64,000 nucleotides of DNA from Xestospongia bergquistia (lineage: Eukaryota > Porifera > Demospongiae > Haplosclerida > Petrosiidae). Where the stretch lies: the NCBI GenBank assembly GCA_963965975.1, contig OZ014412.1, forward strand, positions 5,334,501 through 5,398,500, written 5' to 3'. Position 1 is the first letter of the stretch. The number at the start of each line of letters is the position of its first letter. The notes beneath the pieces are model-generated. The model made no database searches. It was not told the DNA's origin and was given only the letters and a program-made list of their open reading frames with translations. The translations under genes were made by a program, and so were the position numbers. This document shows, one piece after another, positions 1 to 12,419 of the stretch.

Positions 1-413
1 CAATATGGCCATTACATTACATTACATTCATTGTTAGTTTAAGGATGTTATATAAATAAGAAAATAATATTATAATTGTAAGAATTACCACTTATTCTAT
101 TCATAATATTATAGTTTCTGTAAAGGACTATATTTTTGATAATTCTGTAGACTAGTTAGATGAAGATAGCTAAGATAGTTCTCAAAGACATTTTCTCAAT
201 TATAGAACTGAGTAACCAGTCACTCAAAGTGCTTGTAGTAACAGTAATTATATAAATTGGCTACAATGAGTGTTGACAGTCAGGTTAATTTCATTCATCA
301 ATCTTAGACGTCACACATAATAGTGTGAGACGGTCGTACCCACATACAAGTATACATAATTCAAAACAATGTTATAACCATCAACAATACAATCACACTT
401 TTAATTTACTTAC

Positions 414-3400
414 AGGAGTAATCCATATAAGAACATTAACAGCAGCTCCAGTGTTGTCAACATGACAAACTAGACTCACTATTACTCCAGGTTCAACATG
501 GGATTCTCCATCACAAGTGTTATTAGGGTCAGTAAGTGATACTGACCCTATAAAGTAAAAAAATATTCACACAATATACAATATAGACATGTAGTATGTA
601 GTATAATATAGTCCCTATATAGTAACCATATAGAACATGGTAATAGTAATGACTATTATACATATTAAAACAAAATATTAATATCATACACACAAGATCA
701 TTCTTGTCTGTATGATTACTAGGTATATACTTTTAAATCAATTATATCATCAGTGTCAGTCAGCTATATTAGTATGTAAAAGGTTGTTAGTTTAAGGATG
801 CTATATTGGCATATGTCAACTGAGTTATAAAATGTATATATAAAGTGTATATTGGCAAGTGCTTTATATGCTAAATATACGCTTCTTAACTAGTAAAGGA
901 TAATACTACTTTACTATATATGGACATTGATAGCAACATATAACAATATAACAAAAACACGAAATAAATATACAAACATATAATAAATACAAGGTAGTAT
1001 ACCACATGGTCTGATACATTAATCTTAGGACAGCCTTAATAAGTATTAATGTTCTTAGGACATGTAATTTACAATTATAATAAACATTTGACTTAAATGA
1101 TTGTGAGACTGGGTGTGGCTACTTGATCAGATTTATTATCTGGTAAGTATCGAGTCAATTATTTATTTAATAAAGAATTATTGTGCCTTTAAATAGAATA
1201 TACAGAATGATGTAAAATCATATACACTCAGTACTACATCACTTATACAAGGGCTACTATGTCAATGAATATTGTTCAAAGTCTACTTACTACATCAATG
1301 CTTCTTACTTTACCATATATGGACACTGACATCAATAACTATTATCACATGATGTAGGCATAGTTACCACAAAAAATTATTCTGGCTTCATTGGTTTCAA
1401 CAACCATGTTTAAATATATATTTAATATGATGAATCATCTTGAATTTTATATGAAAAAGGTGAAAGTGAACCAATTGTGAGGATTTCTGAATACTTGAGG
1501 TAAGTAATTTATCTTAAAATATACATAATAAAATGAAGCAACCTGATTGGTCAGAATAAGCATATACATTTATTAGATCCTCACCAAGCTCTTTCCTAGC
1601 ACATGTTACTATATATTTTTATATTTATATTTTGTAATACTGTAATTTGATTAAAGTTCTTGACTAATAGAAACTATACAATTTAGGAGATTTTGTGAGC
1701 CTAATAAAGTCCTCACAGATGATTGCTTGGGTTTCACAATGATGGCCTTGGGATTCATAATAACCTGTTACATATTATATGTACATGACATGTGGTCCAA
1801 AACAATCTTTTTTAGGACCACCTGGCATAGCTTCCTTGGTCTCAGACTCTAGCCTACATATAGATGTGTGATTGAGAAAAATGTACTTAACACTTAATAT
1901 TATCTCTAATATAACTCCATTTCCAACTATTGTGTGACAATGAAACTTATTATTAAAGATGTCTTCTTAAAAGCTATTGATAACATCAGCTATTTTGTCT
2001 TTAGCAAATATTAATACTTTTTCTGTCTGGCACACACAGTGTGGCGAATATTCTTAAAATTTTTTGGGACCACATGTTATGTACATATATGTATGTATGT
2101 GCTGTGTTTGTTTTCATTTTCTTGTATTGTTGAATGTAACTTTTAATACTAATGAATAGATAACAACTACTGACATACATAGCAATCAATGAATAACAGC
2201 CTCTGAATGATTATTGTAATGTTAAAACAATATTAGGATATTTATAATATATACTTGTTACAATGGTGGATATTTTGTATCAAGTTATGAAAGTTATTAG
2301 TGAGTTGAGTCAGCATATCAACTACTTAGTCTAATTTGAGTAATTTTAGGGAACTTTAATAAGAATGCTATCAACATACGATGAGTGTGTAGCTAACTCT
2401 TTTAACAAGTCTTATTAAAGCTGGTGTTTGTGATTCATCCTTTCATCTTAATATTTCTTATTTTTGTTATAAAGACATTTTTATATTGTTCCTAAATATT
2501 TTAATAACAGCTAATAGAACCTTGTTTATGCAATTAATGTAATGGCCTGACCATTTTCCTCATTTTATCTCTTCGAAAATTAATTATTTAATATCATAAA
2601 TCTTGATAAAATGATAAATCTATTACATTCTTTCATTGTTTGATTGTTAGCTATTGTTTTGACATTTAATTAAGAGTCATACCTATATGAATAATTAATT
2701 ACCCTCCAAAATTCATGGCATCCACTCCACATCATCTTGACCTTACTATTTGTTTTTTCTTGCCCTGCGGCAGTGGCTAGTGAATGCTTGTGTGAGCATT
2801 TGTTATTAATATGTAAATTATGTATGATATTATGTCAATTTAATTTCAATTTCTAGTTTCTACTTTTTGGAACAGGAAGAACCTTACATTAAGAAAAGTT
2901 ACAAGATGTATTGAAGAATACAACCTTTTCTCTCTGGTTAATTCCTACACTGAGGTATAACACTAAGTCAAGGGGTCACACTCAATTTAATTGGACAAGT
3001 ACACATTGTAAATGGGCATAACACACCATAGTTTGAGGTACATATAAGTGTATGATTCTCAAGTAAGGTCAATAATGTCACTATCCATAAACAATAACAA
3101 TTAAAGAATGTGATATTTATATACACTACTACCATAACCATATGTCTCTGTAAAGGTATAGAACAAAATTTGGGGCTTCTAATTAATAGTCTTAATTAAA
3201 ATCTGGTAGCTGTAACATGACAATTGCAATATCCAAGAATTCGTATAACACATTCAAAAAATGCTAAGGGCATCCTGAAAGAATAGCACTTTGATTTTTT
3301 AAGGTTTAGCTAGGGTTAATGAGTACAGGTTTAGTGACCACACCCACTCATAAGGAACCATTCTTCAGGATGATCTAGTCTCATGCCTAGGTGAACTGCC

Positions 3401-6400
3401 ACATCTCGTGAGCAAAAAGGGCAATCCAGTACATTTGCTTCAGACTCTTGCTCTTTGAGATATCAGTGTGATATGTCAAATCCATCAATCATATACTAAT
3501 AGTCACATGACAAATAACTAATGGTCCCATGACACATGAAATTTGTGAAAAAAAATTAAATCAGTAATTGAAAATCATGATAATTCTGAGAATAAAAGCT
3601 ACTGATGAGAATAAAAGCTACTGTTCCTGATGATTCAGCTATTCAATTATAAGTCTATGTTAGAAGTGATAAGGTTAAACCTAAGCAATGATCAACTATG
3701 GGACATAACAGTTATAATTATCCTTCTATAACTAGTACATAAAATATCCTTTCAATGAAAGAAATATATGAACTAGTTTGCTATATTAGTATCAGCTGTT
3801 CCTGAGAGGCATCAAATTGTAGGAAGCACATGATCATATGATCACTGGTGTCATGCTAATGACACTAGAATTAAGAATTTGAAGCAAATGCACAAGACTG
3901 CCTTTTTTCTCACGGTGTGTGACAGCTTAGGACGAGACTATGCCGCTCAACTCAATGTGATTAAAGCCATACTATTAATAATTTAGTAATATATTTTATG
4001 ATTGGGCTTTTTGTTGATGGAATAAATGAAATTTTCAATCCACAAAAAATATTAACCATGCTTGTATTATAAATCTGGAAATTTTAGCATTATAAAACAT
4101 TCATGTAATTGATATTGATATTTTAAATATGTCTTGGTATGATTTTCCCCCTGAAATTTTTTGGGCAAGAAAATGTTTGGTATATAAAATTTTCATGTGG
4201 CCACCTGTGAGTCATATGAATATCATATCTATCATAAAATATAGGAATCAGTTGTTGCAAAGGTTCAGAATGTGGTAGACACATAGAATAAAAAGGACAA
4301 ATACACTTCGAAAATGAACAGAAGGGTCTTACAAATAATAACAATAAGGGATACTTACAAAGGAAAATATCACATGTTTCTTAATTGTTCCTACGATGTA
4401 CTTATTGTTGAGTTACTGGAAGGAAACCCTCTACTGACTTGTTTCAAGGTGGGATTAATATTTCGTTTTCTGTACTATATTACACATGGCTCTTACAGTA
4501 ATATTATTCATTATTGTTTTTATTCATGTTCAAATAATTTTGTGAAAATATCTTTGTGGTGTAAAGCAAACATAAAAATATTTTTAAAGCAAAATTTCCA
4601 GATTTACAGTATATGGCAACTCATAGTTGATACAATAGGGTATTAATATTAAAGTGTATTATTACTAAGTAAGGAATTGGGTCAATGAGGTTTTTACCTT
4701 AATTTAGACAATTTATGAATAATTCAATTTGATGTTAATAAGAAAATAAGATATCTATCTATCAATGGAGCTGAAATGTTTATAAACATAAGTTAATTCA
4801 TTTATAGATATGATACTTCATGATTCTCATTAACATCAAAGAAAATAATGCTGAGCCATCATACTTGGATTAGACAGCCATAGATAATAGAGTACTTACT
4901 ACTCAAATGACTGAATGAATGTGGTTTACTGGAATTCCAATAATGACCCTATAGCATTCATCAACCTGACTTTGTATTGTATTAAAATAACAATTTTTGT
5001 GAGCCATGTTGAAGTTTTTTGTGTTTCTTTGTCAGTTTCTTTTTAATCTAGCCTAGTTTTACTAAACTTTTGTGGAAGATGGAGAATGCTTGCATGAGAG
5101 TTTGTTAATAATATACAAATTACATGTAACCTCACATTATGGTGGAATGTGAAGAATGCCATTTACTTTAAATGGAATTTCTGATTTGTAACTTCCTTAA
5201 ATAACTAGTCCTCTAGTTTTTTGATAAAATGTATAGAATTACAAGGCTTTTCAAATGGTGTAAACCATTTATTACATTCCTAGCCAAAGTTATAATACTG
5301 ATTATATATATATATATAAACAGAGCCATGGAAGACAAACATTTTTACACTGTATGTGTAGTATATTTAGTGTTATGATGAACATTAAGATATATATAAT
5401 TATGGTAGGGAAAGTATTATAGTGTGTCATTTTTTTTCAAAATTATTGGGTAGTAGGGTCATTAGTTTAGTCAAAGAATCGACTTATTATTTTGGCCCTA
5501 ACATGTAGATCAAAACAACTTGGTTTTGTGTCAAATATCAACTTGATGTTTTCATGAAGCACCTTAGAGGATAAAGTAAATGTATTAGTACTAGATTCTT
5601 ACACAAATTTTAATCTATTTTAAAGCCAATTTACCTATCGACACGCTGATACTGCATTAACAGTAGTTTGGTTGGATCATATAGATGGATGGCAACTTGA
5701 TTACTTGGACTGGGCATGGCCATATACATGATCACACCAATGTTAGACCTATGCTTAAGAGTTTAGGGTCTAGGATTTAGGTATTTTCTAAACCCTAAAC
5801 TCTTAAGCATAGGCCTAAGATGGTTATACCCTCTCTAAATAATCAAGTTGGCTTTAAAATTGATTGAAAATCTTGTTTAATAATTGAATATTGATACTTA
5901 TCAATAGTTTATTATTGTACTTGGTTAAAATCAAGTGAATTTTGACTGAAAGTTAGGAAAAATCAAGTTGATTCTTTGAGTCAATCAATGCCCCTTACAA
6001 CTAATGTTAATTTTGAAACAAATAGCACACCATAACGCACATGAAAAACTTAAGTTTCTAATTAATATTTAGGGAGTGTGGAAGCTGTAATTACATAATA
6101 GACAACAATATTTGGCAAGGCAAAGCCTTTAGGTCAGCAATAGTCTGGCAAGGCCAGCCCCTTTGGTTTAAATACTGCAATAATAGGAGTGGCTAACTAC
6201 TCAAATGTTAGTTTTTGGGATGGGTCTAGTAACAATATAAATGGATACAAACAGTCAATTACTGCAATACCAACTTTGACACTGCAATATCAATTTTGAC
6301 ACTGCAATATCAATTTTTACACAAACTCTGCACCTTAAGAAAAAGGTCTGGTAGTATGTGCATATTACAGTTGTCAAAACAGAATTTAAATTTATCTAAA

Positions 6401-6873
6401 CTGTAGCTTAGCCTCCTCCTCTGTGCATAACATAACAATTTTCATGAGCGTGAATAAATGAAGAGATATCGTAACATCTCCTAAATCCAAAAAAGGATGA
6501 ACAAGCCACATTCCAGCATGAAATGTCTAAGTAATAATTTGTTATCATTTAGATCAAAGCGCCACACCCAAAAAAATAAAACAATGTGATCACATTTAGG
6601 TGATGTCGTTTCACTACAGAACACTGGTGAAGGAGACAACTGTACTATGCATGTGCTACCAGACCTTCGTCTCTGAGCAGAGCCTGGCCTCACCAGACTA
6701 ATCTTATAATAGTCTGACGTTGGTCAGCAACGCTAGACTAACTTTATCATACATCAAAGACACTATTGCATATTTGTATACAAATATAATTATGCAAAAT
6801 ATATTGACTAACCAAAGACGATACTGATCCCTAGGCAAAAGATGATGGCAATAAAGATGAACCAGTGTGTCAT
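414..6873 (-). CDS. Locus A: Ig/FN3-type receptor, 5' part (runs off left edge)
   Basis: Two exons are visible. Exon 1 (6873..6813) encodes a 20-residue hydrophobic signal peptide starting MTHWFIFIAI. Exon 2 (547..414) joins it in phase 1 and encodes the first half of an Ig-like domain, with DPNNTC at its start, a core Cys in SLVCHV and the strand-C Trp in VLIWITP. It ends in phase 0 at a GTAAG donor. The second Ig half, the FN3 exons and the anchor must lie to the left of base 1. The exon structure matches genes B and C in the same window. Intron 1 is about 6.3 kb, as in its paralogues (4-5 kb). A secreted or membrane receptor role is inferred from the paralogues. Confidence 0.7.
3331..3459 (-). 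other. Possible exon fragment with a C-x-x-C motif
   Basis: A 42-codon minus-strand frame without an obvious start reads CPFCSRDVAVHLGMRLDH, a zinc-finger-like C-x2-C followed by His residues, and ends at TAA. It lies inside intron 1 of locus A and I do not recognise a family. It may be a fragment of a captured gene or chance. Confidence 0.2.
5745..5816. repeat. Long inverted repeat, 29-nt arms
   Basis: Arms 5745-5773 and 5788-5816 are reverse complements with two mismatches, separated by 14 nt. The arms contain TTTAGGGT and ACCCTAAA. Transcribed, it would form a long hairpin. It may be a foldback element or a template-switch product. Confidence 0.75.
6261..6320. repeat. 20-bp tandem repeat, three units
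   Basis: The unit ACTGCAATATCAATTTTGAC is repeated three times with single-base differences, in intron 1 of locus A. Confidence 0.7.
6813..6873 (-). CDS. Signal-peptide exon of locus A
   Basis: The ATG is at 6873-6871. Twenty codons plus one base read a basic-free hydrophobic leader, followed by a GTTAGT donor. The phase-1 split Gly codon is completed by GG at the start of exon 2, giving a clean frame. The equivalent exons of B and C are 55 nt with the same phase. Confidence 0.65.
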
Positions 6874-6999
6874 GTTTACTTCTTCTTCTTTATTGCCTCT
6901 TCGTACGATTAAAGTTCACAGAAAAGCACACACTGCTCCCTAGTTGCCGCTTGTTGACAACGTCAACCCACACTGCATCACGCCTGGGAGGGTGTAGCT

Positions 7000-7480
7000 C
7001 GTCCACTAATTAAAACATGGCCGCTAGTCCTTTTAAAAATAATGGGAGTGCTTTTCTTTCAGGACGACCCAAAATGCTAAATTTCGTGCCCACACGATGG
7101 GTTCTATTTAATCCGTGATTTCGAGTTCTAACGTGACATTGTTATTTTCATCTCTGAAAACTGGAATAGGCGAAACAGGCCTTTTCAACTATCCTACTTC
7201 TCCTCCCGTCTCAATTTATCTCTATCAAATGTTTTTCTACGCTAAATGGACTTTCCTCATAGAGAAGGCAAGAAATAAGTTAAACTGGATTCAGTCAGGT
7301 TTAAAATTTGAAAGTTACATGATGAAATGACGCTCTGTCCGTCACATGAAATGACACAGTCTCATACGGTGTCGCCTGTGTCAAAATTAAATATTGCTAC
7401 AATGGAACTGGATCACTATTGGTTGTTTGTTATATATTCAAAGCATTTAGGGTTTAAGTTTTGGGGTTGGATCTAGTAAC
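7000..7480. repeat. Dispersed repeat upstream of locus A
   Basis: This stretch resembles two stretches at about 57.15-57.32 kb and 57.55-58.04 kb; shared text includes TCTCTGAAAACTGGAATAG. A 71-codon plus-strand frame inside it is not conserved as a frame between copies, so I treat it as non-coding repeat. The proximal upstream sequence of A (6874-7000) shows no promoter element I can name. Confidence 0.55.
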
Positions 7481-7689
7481 AGTATAAAAATATAGTATAG
7501 CGTTGGTGTTACCATTCCCCCAATCACAGAACATTTTGACATAAACAACACATAGTCTCAACGAAATGAAGAAAGTTTTGGAAATGTTATGAGGTAATAC
7601 TTCGGTCAGTTGAATGTCTATATATTATAGATAATAGTATGAAAACACTGTGTTCTTGATCTAGTTTTGAACCATCAACCAAGAGGTCT

Positions 7690-8640
7690 TAATTAAAAAT
7701 AGCCTATCTTTATTGTGATATTAATATTATTAAAACATTGACTTATTTACATCGACAACAATGTGATGTACAACCTTTTTATAATTGCTACCATGTACTA
7801 GATAGTTAACATTTTGTCTTAGGATCTTCCTAATCAATATCATATGACCCATCCTCATGATCATGACATATCCATCTGGTGTTCTCTGGTAAAGGCATAT
7901 ATACATTAGATAAATGTGAGTTTTCTATGAAGTTTATATGTATTTTGTGTGTAGTCAATGACATCATAACAAAGAAATAGAAGGCATTTCTTTTCAGGTA
8001 ATTCGTTCAGCAACAATAGTACGATATTTCTATATCCATAATTTGTGTTTGTCTTTTTGTGAAAGTGATGATTCTATAGAATAATAAAGCTGTTGTGGGT
8101 TTCACAATTATACATGGAAATGATTGATGGTAATTGTTATGTGACAACTACTTTTTGAAGCTCTGGTCACTTCCATGTTGGAATGTACTCTAGGTTGTTT
8201 TAATGTTGTTGATCTGTCATCCAATTGATTTTCAAATCTATATTCTTCAATATTAAAGGTGTGATTTATGAATAGACAAATGGAATAGCTGTGGGTTCCT
8301 CTCTATGTCATCCATTAATGTAGAATCTTCATGAAGGACTTTGAAAGAGCACAATCTCTACTGTTAGACTACATCCCAAACTTGTGTACATAGATGAGAC
8401 CTATCCCAAACTTTCAAAAAGGTACGCTACAAAAATTTTAACTTTAACACCTTTAAGTGGAATATCACCTCGGGACAATGATATGTCTTTATGTCAAGCA
8501 ATGGGACAATGTTGTGTTATGTCTCTACAATCATCTACTATGTATCATGACCTCTAAAGGTATATATTGTTGTACTTTGTATAAAGTTATTATTAGTTAT
8601 ATAATTATTATATAGACCTTGAGGTGGTATATTAATGAAG
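7690..8640. repeat. Repeat module, copy 1 (decayed minus-strand coding remnant)
   Basis: Homologous to 11.64-12.72 kb, 43.83-44.60 kb and parts of 55.43-55.86 kb. The 8200-8330 part corresponds to a minus-strand frame that is still open in the 12.2-12.4 kb copy; here it is degraded. The right half, with a conserved stretch around TGTATCATGACCTCTAAAGG, is also found at about 20.8-21.1 kb. This copy has no hammerhead motif. Confidence 0.55.
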
Positions 8641-9300
8641 ACTTTGAGTAGAAACCTCACTAATACAACTGTGGTTAGTGGATCCAAATACCACTTATCT
8701 ATCAGGACCACTTTGAATTGTCCTGTAAGTGCTCGGTTAGATAGGTTTCACTTTATGACATATATAAATAAATAATTATTGTTTATATATGTCATAATTT
8801 ATTCTTGCACATAAACTCAGGTGTTCAGTCCTAATTGTCCTTTATATATTCTTTCCCACTCACAATTATAATAGCTCCTGTATTTTCATACACTCTTTGA
8901 TCTTGTGCCAGTTCCCAATCCTCTCTTGTCACTTGGTAACAGCTGCCATACTATGTTATACTTTATATTCATATTTATATTACATTATTATATGTATAAT
9001 AATGTATAATATAATTCAATAGTATGGTATGTATTACAATATATTATATGTATCACAATGAAATTACTACATTGTAATTCTTTTTACCTATTGTACATGT
9101 ATATATAGTTTGCTCCCTTCTCTTATCCTTACTTTTCACCTTCACTACATTTGATCTTCTAATACTCTGGCTATCCTCTAAAATTAGAAGTACTATTCAT
9201 CCAGTACAAGACTGTAAGTCAATTTGTGAGATGTATACTTTATTTAAACAACTACTATATTGACAAGATACTATTGTACAAGATATTTATAATATGCTAC
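8641..9300. repeat. AT-rich dispersed repeat without ribozyme
   Basis: The segment from about 8900 to 9296 matches the leader found upstream of three hammerhead copies (9.84-10.2, 22.99-23.36, 58.8-59.24 kb). Here it stops at ACAATATGCTACC, just before the ribozyme would begin, and abuts the RhoGEF-like fragment. A related truncated copy lies at 56.58-56.92 kb. Confidence 0.55.
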
Positions 9301-9306
9301 CAATAC

Positions 9307-9524
9307 CTCTATTGCAATATTGAGGGAAGTAAGAAATGCAGCTTCTGACTCAAGTAAACTTTCCACTACTTTATAGCGCTTTCTATATAAAATAAAAAAA
9401 TATTAACATATTATGTCTCAAGAGAGACAGACAAGATGGCATTGTAAAAACTATAACATACCTCAGTAAGTAGCAGTTTATCTGAGAGTGTAGGGAGATG
9501 TTGTGGACATACAATGTAGTCAAT
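9307..9524 (-). pseudogene. RhoGEF (DH)-like exon pair, decayed copy
   Basis: Two exon-like blocks on the minus strand, about 9524-9462 and 9384-9307, are separated by an intron of about 77 nt. The second block reads KVVESLLESEAAFLTSLNIA, which resembles the start of a Dbl-homology domain. Against the copy at 58.4-58.6 kb, the acceptor AG is changed to AT (base 9385), so the frame would shift. It is flanked by dispersed repeats and no other exons of such a gene are present. I infer gene-fragment capture by a mobile repeat; the family assignment is tentative. Confidence 0.4.
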
Positions 9525-9640
9525 ATATGCTATTCATCCCCAGTTATCTACAGACGTTAATAATAATATTAAAACCTCTCTAATATAACCAATATGGCTG
9601 TGGTTAGTTCATATACCACACTGCATCTCCAAAGACCACC

Positions 9641-9836
9641 TCTCTGTTATGATTGGTCTTGCACTTTGACAGGTTTCATTGTATGACAATGTAAATGAAT
9701 TTTAGTTCAATGCCCTGATCTTGTACCAGCTCTTAATCAAAGACCACCTCTCTGTTATGATTGGTCTTGCACTTTGACAAGTTTCATTGTATGACAATGT
9801 AAATGAATTTTAGTTCAATGCCCTGATCTTGTACCA
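9641..9836. repeat. 98-bp tandem duplication
   Basis: Two adjacent nearly identical 98-bp units begin AAAGACCACCTCTCTGTTAT. The related repeat near 58.70-58.85 kb has a single unit, so the duplication is local and recent. Confidence 0.7.
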
Positions 9837-10180
9837 GCTCTTAATCCTCTCATGTCACTTATTAAGTGCTGTTGCTATATCATATCATGTTATACTTTAT
9901 ATTCATATTTATATTACATTATTATATGTATAATATAGTATAATGTAATTAATTTGTATTATATGTATTACAATATATTATTATATGTATCCCAATGAAA
10001 TTACTACATTGTAATTCTTTTTACCTATTGTACATGTATATATATAATGTTTTCTCCCTTCTATTATCTTTATCTTTTATCTCCGCTAAATTTGATCCTC
10101 TGATACTCTGACTATCTCTAAAGTTACTCATCCAGTACAAAACTGTAAATCAAATTTGTGAGATGTACATTATTTTAAAC

Positions 10181-10640
10181 AACTATCATATTTACAATAT
10201 ACTATTGTAAAAGGTATTTCTTAAAGTGTTATATAATGCTGTCTATAACTCCACTGATAGTGGTATGTTATACTGATGACGTCTAATAAGACAGAAACAG
10301 CATTATAATGTTAATAGTATTTATAATTATGTACTTTAATTAATTTTAGGATAATCTATGTCTTTATTATCTGAAATATAATAGAGTGAGTTATTAAACT
10401 TAATATTGATAATATAGATAGACATATCAATGGATACACACATGTATTAATGGATATATGAATGGTTGAATGGATACATGAAGAGATGGGTGTGTATGAA
10501 TGGATGAATGAATTGTTCTATTTTTGATGTATCTTCTTTATGCACTAACATTACCATATTTGGTAGTCATGTGACATGTAACTACCTATGACTATATATG
10601 GTATATTATAATATGAGCTGAAACTGGTATGGGGACAATA
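10181..10640 (+). repeat. LTR-like direct repeat, left copy (contains ribozyme 1)
   Basis: About 450 bp closely matching 12745-13190, in the same orientation and about 2.57 kb away. It contains a palindrome (TTTACAATA/TATTGTAAA, 10191-10211), a hammerhead motif (10232-10307), and a tail rich in TGGATATATGAATGG-type short repeats. Whether these are true LTRs or two insertions of one repeat cannot be settled by eye. Confidence 0.55.
10232..10307 (+). ncRNA. Hammerhead ribozyme-like motif 1 (type III)
   Basis: Stem III: UAUAAUGCUGU pairs perfectly with ACAGCAUUAUA (11 bp). The expected cleavage site follows GUC (C17 at 10243). Stem I: UAUAAC pairs with GUUAUA and is capped by a CCACU-GAU-AGUGG hairpin. 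The core has CUGAUGA (C3-A9) and GAAA (G12-A15.1). Stem II is GUCU-AAUA-AGAC, with a C-A mismatch at the 10.1/11.1 position. All invariant core residues are present. Self-cleavage is inferred, and the 10.1/11.1 mismatch could lower activity. Confidence 0.8.
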
Positions 10641-10642
10641 TA

Positions 10643-10644
10643 TC

Positions 10645-10705
<61 letters not shown>
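10643..10705. repeat. (TA)n microsatellite
   Basis: Almost uninterrupted TA dinucleotides over about 60 bp, directly after the left LTR-like repeat. Confidence 0.9.
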
Positions 10706-10719
10706 GTATATACTTTCAC

Positions 10720-11135
10720 AGTTTTCCAGGGTTGTTATTTCAACTACTGCCAAGTTTTATTTAGAAAAATTTGCTTAGTTGGACAGTATAGATAGAATGT
10801 TGATTTCAAGAAGTTTGTTCATAAAGCTGCTTCCTTGTCATTTGTACTGGTTCAATTTATTTGACTAGGCCAACAAGCCATCAAAGCTGGCCAACCTCAA
10901 GTAGACAATCCCAGTTTGTAATCTTTCTTAGTTTGTAAGTTATTTTGAAGATACATGGCTAGTTAGAAACTTTAGCATATCCAAATGGAACGTTTCTGAT
11001 GAAGAACAAGTTAGGACAAACAACCATATTGAAGGATGGCATAATTATTTAAAGAAGTTAGTTAGAAAGCCACATTCAAATTTGTATGAGTGTGTTGAAT
11101 CTATCCAACAAGAGTAGATGGTGGCTACGTAAGTT
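10720..11135 (+). pseudogene. MULE-type transposase remnant (C-terminal part)
   Basis: The plus-strand frame 10984-11115 reads RTNNHIEGWHNYLKKLVRKP followed by HSNLYECVESIQQE. This matches the conserved region of Mutator-like transposases and related FLYWCH/MULE proteins (the TNN-x-EGWHN motif and an L/IQ-x-EQ motif). It is broken by a TAG at the expected Gln codon and by degenerate sequence upstream. A second, frameshifted copy lies at 42.95-43.37 kb. It is not a functional gene. Confidence 0.6.
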
Positions 11136-11487
11136 TCTTTGTAGCAGGATCATGCCTTCCTCAAAGGACAAAATGTGGCATTACAAAAGACTTAAAAATC
11201 AATGAGCTAAAGACTCAATTTATTCACAACTTATTCCTTAGAAAAACATGTACATGGAATTTCAAAAGTTTAAAGTATTACCTTATTTAATATTAAAATA
11301 GTATTATTAATTACAATTGCTCATTAATTTATTTTGTAGGCAAAACAACACACATGTTATTTTCGTATGCAAAGTGGATTATCTTGGTAGACAAAATGGG
11401 ATATTCCCTTATGGAATACAAGTTTTTAAGGTGTTGTCTACAGTGATACTATTTTCATATTTCATTATTATTCTTGTCTCTAGGTAA

Positions 11488-12404
11488 TCATAAATGACTT
11501 AGGGTCTGTTTATCTGATGTTGCACCTTCACAGTTTTCATCACTGTTGTTATGTTCAATCTCTGTAGTCTGGTTCAAAGGTACATATGTACACCCAATAC
11601 ATTGATATCCTGATCCACAAAACATTAACTTGCTTACATCCTCAACAATGTTCTTTAAAACCTTTTTATAATTGCTACCATATAATTGATAGTCAACATT
11701 TTCTCTTATCATGTAGGATCCACCCAATCAATGTCATAATACCTATCCTCAAGTTCGTGACATATCTATCTGGTGTTTTCTGGTAAAGGTAGATTAATAT
11801 ATACATCAGATAAATGCAAATTCTCTATAAAGTAAATATATATGTTGTGCATGGTCAGTGATGTCATAGCAAAGAAATAGAAGGCATTCTTTAGTTTTCT
11901 GAGGTAATTCATTCAACAACAATAGTATAAATTTCTATATCCATATCTTGTGCTTGTCTTTTTGTGAAAGTTATGATTCTATTGAAATATAAAGCTGCTG
12001 TTTAACAATTATACATGGAAATGATTGATAGTAAACACTTTTGTAATAGACAGTTCTGACATGCAAGATAGAAATAGTTAAGGAATATCACTCCCTATTG
12101 ATTTGAAATATTATGTAATTGGCTCAGCTGTATACTTGGTACATTTGTTAACTCCTTAATTTTGTCACCTGAAGTAAACATTTGTGCTAAGTTTAACAGT
12201 ATTACTTGTTATACAGTTTGGGAACATGCATGTGACAACTGGCTTTTGAAGCTCTGGTTGCTTCCATGTTAGAATGTACTCTAGGTTGTGTGATGTTGTT
12301 GATCTGTCATTCAATTGATTATCGAATCTATATACTTCAATTTTAAAGGTGTGATTTATGAACAGACAAATGTAATAGCTGTGGCTTCTTCTCTTTATCA
12401 TCAA
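11488..12404 (-). pseudogene. Decayed multi-copy protein remnant with cysteine motif
   Basis: Two minus-strand frames, 12404-12165 (YYICLFINHTFKIEVYRFDN) and 11727-11488 (KLMFCGSGYQCIGCTYVPL), are separated by degraded sequence. The second ends in a C-x-C-x2-C-like pattern reminiscent of cysteine-rich CXC domains; the 43.68-43.83 kb copy keeps an extra Cys (CGSGCQCIGC). The same two blocks recur at 43.68-44.28 kb, and the first also at 8.2-8.3 and 55.4-55.6 kb. I do not recognise the family. It lies between the two LTR-like repeats, so it may be element cargo. Confidence 0.4.
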
Positions 12405-12419
12405 TCATTGCAGAATCTT

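Larger units (their letters stand above)
548..6812 (-). other. Intron 1 of locus A
   Basis: About 6.3 kb without a convincing gene. The part near 1000-1200 is homologous to the first intron of gene B (around 39.06-39.19 kb), which supports A, B and C being duplicates. It also holds an AT microsatellite near 5303-5320, a long inverted repeat (5745-5816), a 20-bp tandem repeat (6261-6320) and a short minus-strand frame (3331-3459). Several open frames of 60-110 codons have no recognisable content. Confidence 0.6.

Noticed and set aside
3890..3990. Plus-strand frame with TVCDSLGRDYAAQLNVIKA
   Set aside because: Looks slightly protein-like but is short, has no start or splice context and no second copy in the window.
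4314..4646. 110-codon plus-strand open frame
   Set aside because: No recognisable domain, AT-driven composition, inside intron 1 of locus A, and no splice or repeat support.
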